A DNA stretch of 45,683 nt from CAIWXH01 sp964555675 (GCA_964555675.1 CAZKTU010000025.1:1-45683); one strand, 5' to 3'. Positions 6,744-15,123 are shown, numbered from the stretch's first letter. Program-made: numbers and translations. Notes: generated by a model not told the origin, from the sequence alone.

Positions 6744-8530
6744 CCCGTCACCCCCTGCTCGGCGAACTGCAGCTGGTAGAGCCGGTGGTAGTAGCCGCGC
6801 CGCGCCAGCAACTCCTCGTGGCTGCCGTCCTCGACCACCTGGCCTTTGTGCAGCACGATGATCCGGTCGACGTGGCGGATGGTGCTGAGCCTGTGGGCGA
6901 TGATGATGCTGGTGCGGCCACGCAGCATGCGCTCCAGGGCCTCCTGGATCAGAGCTTCGGTGGCCGTGTCCACACTGCTCGTCGCCTCGTCGAGCATCAG
7001 CAGCACCTCGGGGTTGAAGGCCAGGGCCCGCGCGAAGGCCAGGAGCTGCCGCTGGCCGATCGAGAGGTTCGAGCCGCGCTCGCGCACTTCGTGCTCGTAG
7101 CCGCCGGGCAGGCGCTCGATGAAGGCCGCGGCGTTGACCAGCTCGGCGGCCCAGCGCACCCGCTCGTCGTCGATCTCCTCGCTGTGGAGCCTGATGTTGC
7201 TCGCGATCGTGCCCGAGAAACAGACCGGGTCCTGCGGCACCGCGGCGATATGCTTGCGCAGCTCGCCCTGGCGCACCGTGCGAATATCGACCCCGTCGAG
7301 GGTGATGCTGCCGCTCTGCACATCGTAGAAGCGGGCCAGCAGGCCGACCAGGCTGCTCTTGCCCGCCCCGGTCGCGCCGACAATCGCCACGGCCTGGCCG
7401 GCGGGGATGTGTAGGCTGATCCCGCGCAGGACGGGCTCGGCGGGGTCGTAGCCGAAGACCACGTCGTTGAGCGCGATCTCGCCGCGGATCGGCGTCGGCA
7501 GCTGCACAGGACGCTCGGGGTCGCGCACCTCCTCCTGGGTGTCGAGCACGCCGAAAATGCGCTCGGCCGAGGCCATGGCCGCCTGAAGGATGGTGTAGCG
7601 CTCGGCCAGGTTGCGGATGGGCTCGAAGGCGCGGGTGGTGTACTGAACAAAGGCCGCCAGCATGCCCAGGGAGGCCCAGCCGGCGAGCACCCCCTGGCCG
7701 CCGCCCCAGAGCAGGGCCGCCGTGCCGATGGCGGCCATCAGCTGCACGGTGGGCATAAAGATCGAGAAGATCAGCAGCGAGCGCATGTTGGCCTGCACGT
7801 AGTCGTCGCTCAGCTCGGCGAACTGGGTCCTGCTGCGGGCCTCGCGGCCGAAGAGCTGGGTTACCAGCACGCCGCCGATCTGCTCGTTCAGGTAGGCGTT
7901 GATCCGCGCCAGGCGCTGCCGGACGAGCCTGTAGGTTGTGCGCATGTAGCGCTGGTAGATGGCTACGATCACCCCGAGCACCGGCAGGGTGGCCAGGCTG
8001 ATCAGAGCGAGGCGCCAGTTGAGCGCGAACATCACCGCGATGATGCCCACCAAGGTCACCAGGTCGGCCAGGATCAGCACCAGGCCCTGGGTGAGGAACT
8101 CGTTCAGCGCGTCGACGTCGTTGGTGATACGGGTGAGCAGCCGCCCGACCGGGTTGCGGTCGTGGAAGCTCAGGCTCAGGCGCTGGATGTGGCGGAAGAT
8201 ATGCAGGCGCATGTCCATCATCACGGTCTGGCCGACGCTGTTGATGATGTAGCTGTGGCTATAACGCAGGGCGAAGTTCGCCAGCAGCACCCCGAGATAG
8301 ATGGCGAAGATCGGCCAGAGGCCGGCGCTCTCGCCGGCGCTGATCGGCCCGTCGATCGCCTGCTGCACTAGCAGGGGCGGCACGATCTCGGCGAGGGCCG
8401 CGCCCACCAGCAGCGCGATCGCCAGGGCCATCCGGCGCCAGTAGGGCGCAACAAAGACCGCCAGCCGGGCCACCAGGCGCCCGTCGTAGGCCTTGCCGAG
8501 AATCACATCGTCGTCGAAACCGCGACTCAT
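6740..8530 (-). CDS. ABC exporter half-transporter, catalytically competent subunit
   Basis: The 596-residue half-transporter has six predicted membrane helices (about 25-310) fused to a nucleotide-binding domain. Walker A is GATGAGKSS, Walker B is LLMLDEATSSVDT with the catalytic Glu, and the H-loop is IIIAHR. The signature is LSIGQ rather than LSGGQ. The second gene of a two-gene operon, it pairs with the upstream half-transporter. A non-canonical signature here and a degenerate Walker B in the partner together make one weak ATP site, the pattern of heterodimeric exporters such as TM287/288, BmrCD and LmrCD. A good AAGGAG precedes ATG 8530. Drug or lipid export is the usual role; the cargo is unknown. 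Confidence 0.92.
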   Translation of the reverse strand: MSRGFDDDVILGKAYDGRLVARLAVFVAPYWRRMALAIALLVGAALAEIVPPLLVQQAIDGPISAGESAGLWPIFAIYLGVLLANFALRYSHSYIINSVGQTVMMDMRLHIFRHIQRLSLSFHDRNPVGRLLTRITNDVDALNEFLTQGLVLILADLVTLVGIIAVMFALNWRLALISLATLPVLGVIVAIYQRYMRTTYRLVRQRLARINAYLNEQIGGVLVTQLFGREARSRTQFAELSDDYVQANMRSLLIFSIFMPTVQLMAAIGTAALLWGGGQGVLAGWASLGMLAAFVQYTTRAFEPIRNLAERYTILQAAMASAERIFGVLDTQEEVRDPERPVQLPTPIRGEIALNDVVFGYDPAEPVLRGISLHIPAGQAVAIVGATGAGKSSLVGLLARFYDVQSGSITLDGVDIRTVRQGELRKHIAAVPQDPVCFSGTIASNIRLHSEEIDDERVRWAAELVNAAAFIERLPGGYEHEVRERGSNLSIGQRQLLAFARALAFNPEVLLMLDEATSSVDTATEALIQEALERMLRGRTSIIIAHRLSTIRHVDRIIVLHKGQVVEDGSHEELLARRGYYHRLYQLQFAEQGVTG

Positions 8531-8587
8531 CGCGCGCTCCTTATAGAAAGCTCAGCCGGCCTTATGCGGCAGCAGCGGGGGAGGGCC

Positions 8588-10414
8588 TCACTCCGACAGC
8601 TCGGCCTCGAGCAGCTCGCGCCGATACATCGCGGCGTAGCGCTCGCCCAGCCGCAGCAGCTCGCCGTGGGTGCCGCGCTCGACGATGACGCCGTCCTGCA
8701 GCACAATAATCTGGTCGGCGTCGCGCACTGTGGCGATGCGTTGGGCGATGATGATGCTCGTGCGGCCTCGCATCACCTCGCGCAGGCCCGCGAGGATTTG
8801 GGCCGCCGTCTGGGTGTCGACGCTGCTCAGGGCGTCGTCGAGCACCAGGATGGCCGGGTCGTGCACGACGGCGCGGGCGATCGCCACGCGCTGTTTCTGG
8901 CCGCCCGAGAGCGTCAGGCCGCGCTCGCCCACCATGGTGTCGAGGCCGTCGGGGAACTGGCCCAGATCGTTGACCAGCCGCGACACCTCGACCGCGTACG
9001 CGAGGCGCCCGTCGTCATGCTCGCCAGCGCCCTCGCCAAAGGCCACGTTCTCGCGCAGGGGCACGCTGAACAGGAAGGTCTCCTGGGGCACGTAGCCGAC
9101 GGCCCGCCGCAGGTCGCCCAGGTCGAGCTCGCGCACATCGACGCCGTCGACCAGCACCTGGCCGGCGTCGGGGTCGCGCACGCGGGCCAGCAGGTTGACC
9201 AGCGTGGTCTTGCCCACGCCGGTGGCCCCAACGATGGCGAGCGAGCGCCCGGCGGGGATCGTGAACGAGATATCGCGCAGCATCCACTCTGACGGCCGGC
9301 GACCGAATGTCGGGCGACCCTCGATCGCGGGCGGGGCCAACGGCGGGCTACCGTCGGCCAATTGCGGCTGCTCGTCGGAGAAGCGAATGCCCACGCCACG
9401 GTACTCGACCTCGCCGCGCGGGCGCGGCAAGGGCACGGCGGCGGGCGGGTTGACGATGGCCGGCTCGCGGCGCAGGACCTCGTTCAGGCGACCCATGGAG
9501 GCCGCGGCCTGCTGGTAGAGCGAGACCATCCAGCCCAGCATGATCATCGGGAAGCTGAGCAGGCCCAGGTAGGCGTTGAACTGCACCAGCTCGCCGACCG
9601 TCAGCTGCCCCGCGGCCACCAGGCGCCCGCCGATCAGCAGGGTCAGGGCGGCCACCAGGCCCAGACAGAGGGCCATCGCGGGCCAGAGGGCGCCGCTCAG
9701 CAACACGTAGCGCAGGTTGAGCTGCCTATAGCGGACGTTATCCTCGGCGAAAACGGCTAGCTCGGCCTCCTCCTGGGCGTAGGCCTTGATCGTGCGGATG
9801 CCCGAAAAGTTCTCCTGGACGCGGGTCGAGATATTGCCGAACTGATCCTGCACGCCCTTGAAGACCTTGCGCATACGCTCGCCGACCACCACGAAGACCA
9901 CGGTCGAGAGCGGCATCAGCAGCAGCACGACCATGGCCAGGGTCAGGTTCATCGAGAGCATCACCGCGGCTGCGGCGGCGAAGGTGAGCAGCGCGCTCGC
10001 GGTGCCGTTGAGCCCGGGACCGAGAAACTGACGCACGGCGCTCAGGTCGTTCGTGGCGCGGGCCATGAGGTCGCCGGTATGGTTATGGCTGAAGAAGCCC
10101 TGGTCGAGGCTGGTGTAGCGCCGGAAGAGGTCGGCCCGTAGGTCATACTCGACCCTGAAGGAGGTGCCGGCGATCAGCATGCGCTGGATAAACTTGAAGA
10201 TGCCCTCGGCCAGGGCGACGACGATCAGCAGGCCGCCGTAGCGCAGCAGCGAGGCGAGCACCACCCCGCCCGTGGCCAACTCGTCGACGGCGAGGCGCAG
10301 GATGTAGGGGCTTACGGCGCTAACGGCGGCCCCGAAGACCACCGCGACGAAGCCGGCCAGAAGAGACATCCGATAGCGGGCCAGGTAGGGCAGCAGGTGG
10401 CGCAGATTCGCCAT
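8588..10414 (-). CDS. ABC exporter half-transporter, degenerate-site subunit
   Basis: The 608-residue half-transporter has six membrane helices followed by a nucleotide-binding domain. Walker A is GATGVGKTT and the signature is a canonical LSGGQKQR. The Walker B motif reads ILVLDDALSSVDT, with Asp replacing the catalytic Glu, and the switch histidine is Gln (IIIAQRIA). This subunit therefore supplies the degenerate ATP site of a heterodimer with the product of 6740-8530. Between the membrane part and Walker A there is an unusual insert of about 40 residues (SDEQPQLADGSPPLAPP). ATG 10414 is chosen because AAGGAG is correctly spaced; conserved sequence (NLRHLLPYLARYR) starts there. It is first in the operon and divergent from the puf genes; a TATACT box (minus strand, 10498-10493) may serve it. 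Confidence 0.92.
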   Translation of the reverse strand: MANLRHLLPYLARYRMSLLAGFVAVVFGAAVSAVSPYILRLAVDELATGGVVLASLLRYGGLLIVVALAEGIFKFIQRMLIAGTSFRVEYDLRADLFRRYTSLDQGFFSHNHTGDLMARATNDLSAVRQFLGPGLNGTASALLTFAAAAAVMLSMNLTLAMVVLLLMPLSTVVFVVVGERMRKVFKGVQDQFGNISTRVQENFSGIRTIKAYAQEEAELAVFAEDNVRYRQLNLRYVLLSGALWPAMALCLGLVAALTLLIGGRLVAAGQLTVGELVQFNAYLGLLSFPMIMLGWMVSLYQQAAASMGRLNEVLRREPAIVNPPAAVPLPRPRGEVEYRGVGIRFSDEQPQLADGSPPLAPPAIEGRPTFGRRPSEWMLRDISFTIPAGRSLAIVGATGVGKTTLVNLLARVRDPDAGQVLVDGVDVRELDLGDLRRAVGYVPQETFLFSVPLRENVAFGEGAGEHDDGRLAYAVEVSRLVNDLGQFPDGLDTMVGERGLTLSGGQKQRVAIARAVVHDPAILVLDDALSSVDTQTAAQILAGLREVMRGRTSIIIAQRIATVRDADQIIVLQDGVIVERGTHGELLRLGERYAAMYRRELLEAELSE

Positions 10415-10577
10415 GGGGGCTCCTTCACGGGGCAAGCGCAGCAAGGGCGCAGCATGCTGCACCCCAAATCGCGCCCTGGCGGGCGCAGAGCGAGTATAAC
10501 ACTCCCCTCCAGGGCAGCCGTCAGTCGCAGGACCGATGCCAGCAGGGCAGGGCGAAATTTTGCTTAAAAGCAACGGA

Positions 10578-10606
10578 TTGACATTTCTTCTTGACTTCTA
10601 TATAAT
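10578..10606 (+). promoter_or_regulatory. Consensus promoter of the puf light-harvesting genes
   Basis: TTGACA (10578-10583) and TATAAT (10601-10606) are exact consensus boxes with the ideal 17-base spacer. They lie in an island of low GC: by hand count, 20 of 60 bases in 10561-10620 are G or C, against about two thirds in the genes. Transcription should start near 10613, leaving a leader of about 150 bases before pufB. The 346-base stretch 10415-10760 holds this promoter, a TATACT box for the divergent ABC operon and the pufB leader, but no gene. Confidence 0.85.
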
Positions 10607-10760
10607 TCACAGCAGCATAAGCTTTTTACATCCCATACACATTCTTTTGCTTCCAATCCGGCAACGGGTTTGGATGGTGCGACAATCGCCGCCAGGCGCG
10701 CTAGTCGTACCTGGTGTTTTTCGCCCGTGGATCGTGTCTGTATCTATCGGAGGTTCGCCC

Positions 10761-10931
10761 ATGCGCGACGATGACGATCTGGTTCCCCCGAAGTGGCGGT
10801 CGCTGTTCAACAACCAGGACTGGCTAGTCCATGACATCGTGGTCAAGTCGTTCTGGGCCTTCGGCGTAATCGCCGCCATTGCCCACACGCTCGTCTGGCT
10901 CTGGCGCCCCTGGCTGAACGTCGGCATCTAA
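10761..10931 (+). CDS. pufB: Light-harvesting polypeptide, beta chain
   Basis: The 56-residue peptide binds bacteriochlorophyll in the membrane antenna of filamentous anoxygenic phototrophs. Its N-terminus MRDDDDLVPPKW is, from memory, nearly that of the Chloroflexus B808-866 beta subunit. One membrane helix spans about residues 28-50. His42 in AIAAIAH is the expected ligand to the ring-pairing bacteriochlorophyll, and His24 (DWLVHD) is placed to bind a monomeric pigment near the membrane surface. GGAGG lies 7 bases before the ATG. pufA starts 10 bases after its stop, so the two peptides are made from one message in matched amounts. A longer open frame upstream is only leader sequence. Confidence 0.97.
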   Translation: MRDDDDLVPPKWRSLFNNQDWLVHDIVVKSFWAFGVIAAIAHTLVWLWRPWLNVGI

Positions 10932-10941
10932 GGAGTGGATC

Positions 10942-11124
10942 ATGCCCCCACGCAGCTCGGTTCGCACAAACATCGTGATCTTCACGATCCTCGGCTTTGT
11001 GGTGGCCCTGCTCATCCACTTCATTGTGCTGAGCTCGGTGCGCTACAATTGGCTCGACAACCTCGCCCCCGACGGGGCCCCCGCCTCGATGATCGCCCTC
11101 TATCTCAGCGCCTTCTTCGGCTAG
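10942..11124 (+). CDS. pufA: Light-harvesting polypeptide, alpha chain
   Basis: The 60-residue alpha chain pairs with PufB in the membrane antenna ring. The N-terminal PRSSVRTNIVIFTILGF and the helix with His26 (VALLIHFIVLSS) are typical of the Chloroflexus/Roseiflexus alpha subunit; His26 is the bacteriochlorophyll ligand. The C-terminal part (RYNWLDNLAPDG) ends in a short hydrophobic segment (MIALYLSAFFG). AAGGAG precedes the ATG. A perfect palindrome 52 bases past the stop probably ends or protects the pufBA message and separates it from pufC. Confidence 0.96.
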   Translation: MPPRSSVRTNIVIFTILGFVVALLIHFIVLSSVRYNWLDNLAPDGAPASMIALYLSAFFG

Positions 11125-11176
11125 GTGCCGGCGGCGCCTGCGCGCCCCGCCAAACGGGAGCGCGGTGACTAAGGAG

Positions 11177-11204
11177 CAACCGCCAGCACATGTGCTGGCG
11201 GTTG
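11177..11204 (+). terminator. Perfect 14-bp stem palindrome between pufA and pufC
   Basis: CAACCGCCAGCACA (11177-11190) is followed directly by its exact reverse complement (11191-11204), then TTTG. It could be a terminator, or a 3' hairpin that stabilises the pufBA message, as intercistronic hairpins do in purple-bacterial puf operons. Either would give more antenna peptide than cytochrome. Confidence 0.7.
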
Positions 11205-11252
11205 TTTGCACTCATGTTGTGGCAATGCACCTTTTTTGCACATATTCCAAAA

Positions 11253-11282
11253 TTTGACCCGTCAAAACATCAGGTGTATACT
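11253..11282 (+). promoter_or_regulatory. Separate pufC promoter with overlapping palindromic site
   Basis: TTGACC (11254-11259) and TATACT (11277-11282) are separated by 17 bases in an AT-rich stretch (hand count 23 of 60 G or C in 11221-11280). The -35 box lies inside an inverted repeat, TTTGAC-CC-GTCAAA (11253-11266), which looks like an operator. Transcription should start near 11289, giving a leader of about 110 bases before pufC. Confidence 0.7.
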
Positions 11283-11399
11283 TGGGCCAGCATCGCCCGC
11301 ACACAGGAACCCCCCGTCCCGCTCGCAGCCCAATACGTCGGGGCCTGGCCCGTATGTACGGCGCCGCCAGGCTGCTGACCTGGAGTTGAGGAGTCTTTC

Positions 11400-12653
11400 A
11401 TGCAATCGCCAACTCGTCCCTCTGATCGACAGGCGGCGATCTTTGTCTCGGTGGCCGTAGGCATCATCGTGGCTGTCGTGACCACGGCTACATTCTGGTG
11501 GATCTACAGCCTCACCCTCGGCAAAGAGCGAGCGGCGGCGGCGGCGACCCTGGCCCAGAACCCACGCTGGAGCCCCAGCGACGGCGCGAAGGTGATCACC
11601 ACCTCGCAGCCAAACACGCCCACAGACGGCCGCCAGCCCTGGCTCGGCGAGACCGCCTGGAACGAGGGCGTGCAGGCAGGCCAGGCCTGGGTGACCGCCA
11701 ACCCCAACACCGTCAACGTGCAGGTGCTCGCAGGCCTTACCTCGGCCGAGGTCTGGACCTATATGGTGCAGTACGTCTCGGGCGGCCTCGGCGTGGGCTG
11801 CCAGTACTGCCACGACATCAACAACTTTGCCGCCGATACCTACCCCCAGAAGATCGCCGCCCGCAATATGCTCTACATGGTCAGCGACGTGAACTCGCAG
11901 TTCATCGTCGACCTGCCCAACTGGCGCGGCAACTATGTTCAGTGCGCGACCTGCCACAACGGCCAGCCCGTCAACCTCGAGGCCGTCGGCGAGCAGTTCG
12001 TCAAGAGCATCCCGGATATTCCGGTGGTCGTCGACCCCCTCGACGATCAGGGCGTGCCCATCCTCGACCCGGCCCTGAAGCCCGAAGCACTCAGAGAGCC
12101 GGTCGGCCTCCAGGACGCAGTCCTCTACTATATCTACAACTATCAGATCTGGAAGCCGTTCGACCCCGCCGTGCCCGAGAGCGGCCGCGGCTCGCTGGCC
12201 CTGACGAAAGACGGCGGGCGCACCCAGGAACAGGTGACGATTAACCAGAACGTCATGAACTACCAGTCCTGGTCCCTCGGGGTCGGCTGCACCTACTGCC
12301 ACAACTCGCGCAACTTCATCGACTACGAGCTGAACGCCGCTGGCAACCTGGCCAACCCGGTCTACGGCTATAACAAGCTGAAGGCCCAGCGCATGATGCA
12401 GCTGACGACCTACCTGGCCGAGAACTGGCCCACCTATGGTGCAATCGCCAAGGCGGCGGTGCCTACGGCCCTCGAGGGCGGGGCAAGCCGCTTCTCGTAC
12501 CAGACCCTCGGCGACGGCCAGATCTATAACGTCCCCGGCTGCTACACCTGCCACGTCGGCGTGAACGTCCCCCGGGCCTCGATCAACCAGGCCGACATTC
12601 CGGCCGGCGACGCAGGTCGCATCGTGCTGCCCCCGGTCCTGAGGGGCCAGTAA
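11400..12653 (+). CDS. pufC: Membrane-anchored tetraheme reaction-centre cytochrome c (c-554)
   Basis: The 417-residue cytochrome re-reduces the photo-oxidised reaction-centre bacteriochlorophyll dimer, probably with electrons from auracyanin. Residues about 13-37 form an uncleaved membrane anchor (AIFVSVAVGIIVAVVTTATFWW). Four CxxCH heme sites are visible: CQYCH (134-138), CATCH (182-186), CTYCH (297-301) and CYTCH (381-385). The first and third share the context GVGCxYCH, showing internal duplication of a two-heme unit. It is longer than my memory of the Chloroflexus protein (about 320 residues); the extra length appears to lie in the region around 50-110 and between hemes 2 and 3. GAGGAG-like sequence precedes the ATG. 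It has its own promoter. Confidence 0.96.
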   Translation: MQSPTRPSDRQAAIFVSVAVGIIVAVVTTATFWWIYSLTLGKERAAAAATLAQNPRWSPSDGAKVITTSQPNTPTDGRQPWLGETAWNEGVQAGQAWVTANPNTVNVQVLAGLTSAEVWTYMVQYVSGGLGVGCQYCHDINNFAADTYPQKIAARNMLYMVSDVNSQFIVDLPNWRGNYVQCATCHNGQPVNLEAVGEQFVKSIPDIPVVVDPLDDQGVPILDPALKPEALREPVGLQDAVLYYIYNYQIWKPFDPAVPESGRGSLALTKDGGRTQEQVTINQNVMNYQSWSLGVGCTYCHNSRNFIDYELNAAGNLANPVYGYNKLKAQRMMQLTTYLAENWPTYGAIAKAAVPTALEGGASRFSYQTLGDGQIYNVPGCYTCHVGVNVPRASINQADIPAGDAGRIVLPPVLRGQ

Positions 12654-12680
12654 GGCAGGGCCAGCACAGACCTAAAGCAA

Positions 12681-12701
12681 GGGCGCCCCTCGCGGGCGCC
12701 C
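12681..12701 (+). terminator. Hairpin after pufC
   Basis: GGGCGCCC (12681-12688) and GGGCGCCC (12694-12701) pair as an 8-bp stem around CTCGC. It lies 28 bases past the pufC stop and just before the bchG promoter box. There is no U-tract, so termination may be partial. Confidence 0.45.
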
Positions 12702-12704
12702 CCC

Positions 12705-12710
12705 TAGAAT
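12705..12710 (+). promoter_or_regulatory. Possible -10 box (TAGAAT) of bchG
   Basis: TAGAAT lies 10 bases before the bchG ATG, and no ribosome binding site is visible between them. This fits a start of transcription at or very near the start codon. No -35 element is clear, because the upstream bases form the GC-rich hairpin. Confidence 0.4.
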
Positions 12711-12720
12711 CGAGCCGTCA

Positions 12721-13686
12721 ATGAGCGACATCCGCAAGGGCCCCGGGCTGGCCCCCACCCCCACGCCAGCCCCCCCGATCGCCCCGGCCGGCGCGACCCT
12801 CCCGGCCCCGCGCCTCGCGGGCCTCCGCGGCACCTTCAGCCGCTCGGTTACCCTGATGAAGCCGGTAACCTGGTTCGCCCCGGCTTGGGCCTTCCTCTGC
12901 GGCGCCATCGCCAGCGGCGGCTTGGGCTGGGAGGCCGGCTCGCTCAGCCGCCTGACCCTGGGCATCCTCATGGCCGGCCCCATCCTCACCGGCCTCTCGC
13001 AGGTGGTCAACGACTACTGCGACCGCGACGTCGACGCGATCAACGAGCCCCACAGACTCATCCCCTCGGGCCAGGTCTCGCTACGCCACGTCTACCTCCT
13101 CACGGTCATCCTCACCTGGATCGGCACCAGCCTCGCGCTCTTCCTCGGCGGCCAGGTGGCCCTCTTCGTCGGCCTCGGCCTGATCTGCGCCCTGGCCTAC
13201 AGCCTGAAGCCGATCCGGGCCAAGCGCAACGGCTGGTTCGGCAACGCCCTCGTCGCGATCTCCTACGAGGGTCTGGCCTGGATGGCCGGCCATGTCGCCT
13301 TCGGGGCCCTCACCGGCCAGAGCGTGGCCATCGCCCTGCTCTACTCGCTCGGCGCCCATGGGATCATGACCGTCAACGACTTCAAGAGCATCAAGGGCGA
13401 TACGCAGATGGGCATCCGCTCCATCCCCGTTCAGTATGGCAAGGTCATGGCCGCCCGCATGGTGGTGGTGATCATGGGCCTGGCCCAGATCGGCGTGATC
13501 GGCCTGCTCTTCCTCTGGGGCCACACCATCGCCGCCGCGGTCGTGACCGTCCTCCTCGCCCTCCAGAGCATCCCCAACGTGCGCTTCATCCGCGACCCCG
13601 AACATAACGAGGTCTTCTTCAACGCGACAGCGATTATGCTCTTCGTCTGGGGCATGCTCGCCGCCGCGATCGGGCTGGCCGCCTAG
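12721..13686 (+). CDS. bchG: Bacteriochlorophyll synthase (bacteriochlorophyllide esterification)
   Basis: The 321-residue membrane prenyltransferase joins geranylgeranyl or phytyl diphosphate to bacteriochlorophyllide a, the last assembly step of the pigment. It belongs to the UbiA superfamily. The first Asp-rich motif NDYCDRDVD is at residues 97-105, followed by the chlorophyll-synthase-like INEPHRLIPSG, and the second motif reads DFKSIKGD (about 221-228). About eight hydrophobic helices follow a Pro/Ala-rich N-terminal extension of roughly 35 residues. NEPHR and GIRSIPVQYGK favour the BchG/ChlG group over other UbiA enzymes. I cannot tell it from the chlorosome pigment synthase BchK with certainty, but the position between pufC and bchP supports BchG. 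Confidence 0.93.
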   Translation: MSDIRKGPGLAPTPTPAPPIAPAGATLPAPRLAGLRGTFSRSVTLMKPVTWFAPAWAFLCGAIASGGLGWEAGSLSRLTLGILMAGPILTGLSQVVNDYCDRDVDAINEPHRLIPSGQVSLRHVYLLTVILTWIGTSLALFLGGQVALFVGLGLICALAYSLKPIRAKRNGWFGNALVAISYEGLAWMAGHVAFGALTGQSVAIALLYSLGAHGIMTVNDFKSIKGDTQMGIRSIPVQYGKVMAARMVVVIMGLAQIGVIGLLFLWGHTIAAAVVTVLLALQSIPNVRFIRDPEHNEVFFNATAIMLFVWGMLAAAIGLAA

Positions 13687-13733
13687 GGGCGGCGCACACC
13701 AGAGCCGCACGGCTCTCTAGAGGGAGTGTCCTG

Positions 13734-14969
13734 ATGGCGCAGCGCGTGCTGATTGTCGGCGCATCTGTGGGCGGAGCGACGGCGGCGATCACCCTGCGGG
13801 GCCTCGGCGTCGAGACGGTGCTGATCGAGAAGGAGCTGACCAGGGCCAAGCCCTGCGGCGGCGCCGTCCCTCCGGCCGCCTTCCATGAGTTCGAACTGCC
13901 CACCTCGCTGATCGACCGTAAGGTCCGCCACTGCCTGGTCGTCTCGCCCTCGGGCCAGGAGACCCGCATCGAGGTCGCCGGCAGCACCCCCACCCCCGAC
14001 GACTATGTCGCTATGGTCCGCCGCGAGGTCTTCGACAGCTACCTGCGCGAGCGCGCCCAGGAGCGCGGCGCCGAGCTGCTCCACGCCCAGCTGACCGGCC
14101 TGCGCGTCGAGCCCGCCGGCGTCACCGCCAGCTACCGCTCGCTGTCCGACGGCTCCGAGCACACCATCACCGCCGACGCGGTGATCGGCGCCGATGGGGC
14201 CTACTCGCCCACCGCCCGCTTCCTCGGCCTGCCGAACCTCCCCCGCGCCGTGGCCATCCAGGAGCGCATCGCCCTCCCCGCGAGCCAGATGGCCCGCTGG
14301 GAAGATACGGCCGACCTCTATCTCGGCGCCGAGGTCAGCCCCGACCTCTATGCCTGGGCCTTCCCCAAGCGCGACCATATCGCCGTGGGCATCGGCGCCG
14401 GCCCCGGCCACACCGAGCAGGCCAAGACCCTGCTGGCCAATCTCAAGGCTCGCCTCGGCCCGGCCCTCGATGGCGGCCGCCTGATCCTGCGCGAGGCCCA
14501 CGCCCTGCCCATGGAGCCGCGCAAGCAGCTGGCCTTCGACCGGGCTATGCTGATCGGCGACGCCGCCGGCCTGGTGGTGCACACCTCGGGCGAGGGCATC
14601 TACTGGGCGATGAAGAGCGGCCAGATCGCCGCCGAGGTCCTCGCTCGCCACCTCGACGCCCCTAGCGCCCAGAACCTGCGGGCCTACGAGCAGCGCTGGT
14701 GGAAGCAGTACGGCACCATGTATAAGTTCCTGCGCTTCCTGCAGTGGTGGGGCTACGGCAACGAGCGGCAGATGGAAGTCTTCACCGAGATGTGCCGCAA
14801 CCCCGATGTGCAGCGCCTCACCTTCGACAGCTATATGCACAAGCAGATGGCCCCGGCCCCCTGGGGCGCCCAGATGCGCATGACCTGGGACATCCTCGGC
14901 GCCCAGGCCCGCAACTATGTGACACGGCGCACGCCCCTGCGCGAGCGCCAGCCCTACGCGACGGCCTGA
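13734..14969 (+). CDS. bchP: Geranylgeranyl reductase for bacteriochlorophyll
   Basis: The 411-residue flavoprotein reduces the geranylgeranyl tail of bacteriochlorophyll (or its diphosphate) to phytyl. The N-terminal FAD-binding loop is VLIVGASVGGATAA (residues 5-18). KPCGGAVPP (about 39-47) is the cysteine-containing motif of the geranylgeranyl reductase family. A further FAD contact is LIGDAAGLVVHTSGEGI (about 264-280). Closely related archaeal-type reductases exist, but the bchG neighbour makes BchP the best call. AGGGAG precedes the ATG at the right distance. A 7-bp hairpin (13701-13716) lies in the 47-base gap after bchG, so the two genes are probably cotranscribed. A 14-bp palindrome follows the stop. 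Confidence 0.93.
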   Translation: MAQRVLIVGASVGGATAAITLRGLGVETVLIEKELTRAKPCGGAVPPAAFHEFELPTSLIDRKVRHCLVVSPSGQETRIEVAGSTPTPDDYVAMVRREVFDSYLRERAQERGAELLHAQLTGLRVEPAGVTASYRSLSDGSEHTITADAVIGADGAYSPTARFLGLPNLPRAVAIQERIALPASQMARWEDTADLYLGAEVSPDLYAWAFPKRDHIAVGIGAGPGHTEQAKTLLANLKARLGPALDGGRLILREAHALPMEPRKQLAFDRAMLIGDAAGLVVHTSGEGIYWAMKSGQIAAEVLARHLDAPSAQNLRAYEQRWWKQYGTMYKFLRFLQWWGYGNERQMEVFTEMCRNPDVQRLTFDSYMHKQMAPAPWGAQMRMTWDILGAQARNYVTRRTPLRERQPYATA

Positions 14970-14990
14970 AGCCTCGGCGGCAACCTAAAC

Positions 14991-15022
14991 AGAACGGGGA
15001 GGGCATATGCCCTCCCCGTTCT
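14991..15022. terminator. 32-base perfect palindrome between bchP and auracyanin
   Basis: A 14-bp stem (14991-15004 with 15009-15022) encloses ATAT, so that the whole 32 bases are self-complementary. It carries the GGGAGGGC core found at other gene ends. It lies between convergent genes and can serve both strands; the minus strand reads TTCTGTTTAGG after it, slightly richer in U. Confidence 0.75.
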
Positions 15023-15052
15023 GCGCGCGCTGCGGATCGGCCGCCTCCCGCA

Positions 15053-15076
15053 AGGGCGCACCCATGCGTGCGCCCT
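15053..15076 (-). terminator. Hairpin downstream of the auracyanin gene
   Basis: AGGGCGCAC (15053-15061) pairs with GTGCGCCCT (15068-15076) around a 6-base loop, about 48 bases past the auracyanin stop codon on the minus strand. Confidence 0.45.
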
Positions 15077-15123
15077 ACCAGCTATGTGCGCGCCCAACCC
15101 CGCAGAGTCGCTCGGACGGAGTA

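Noticed and set aside
10536..10760. N-terminal extension of pufB
   Set aside because: It would include the promoter and leader, and known beta chains start MRDDDD.
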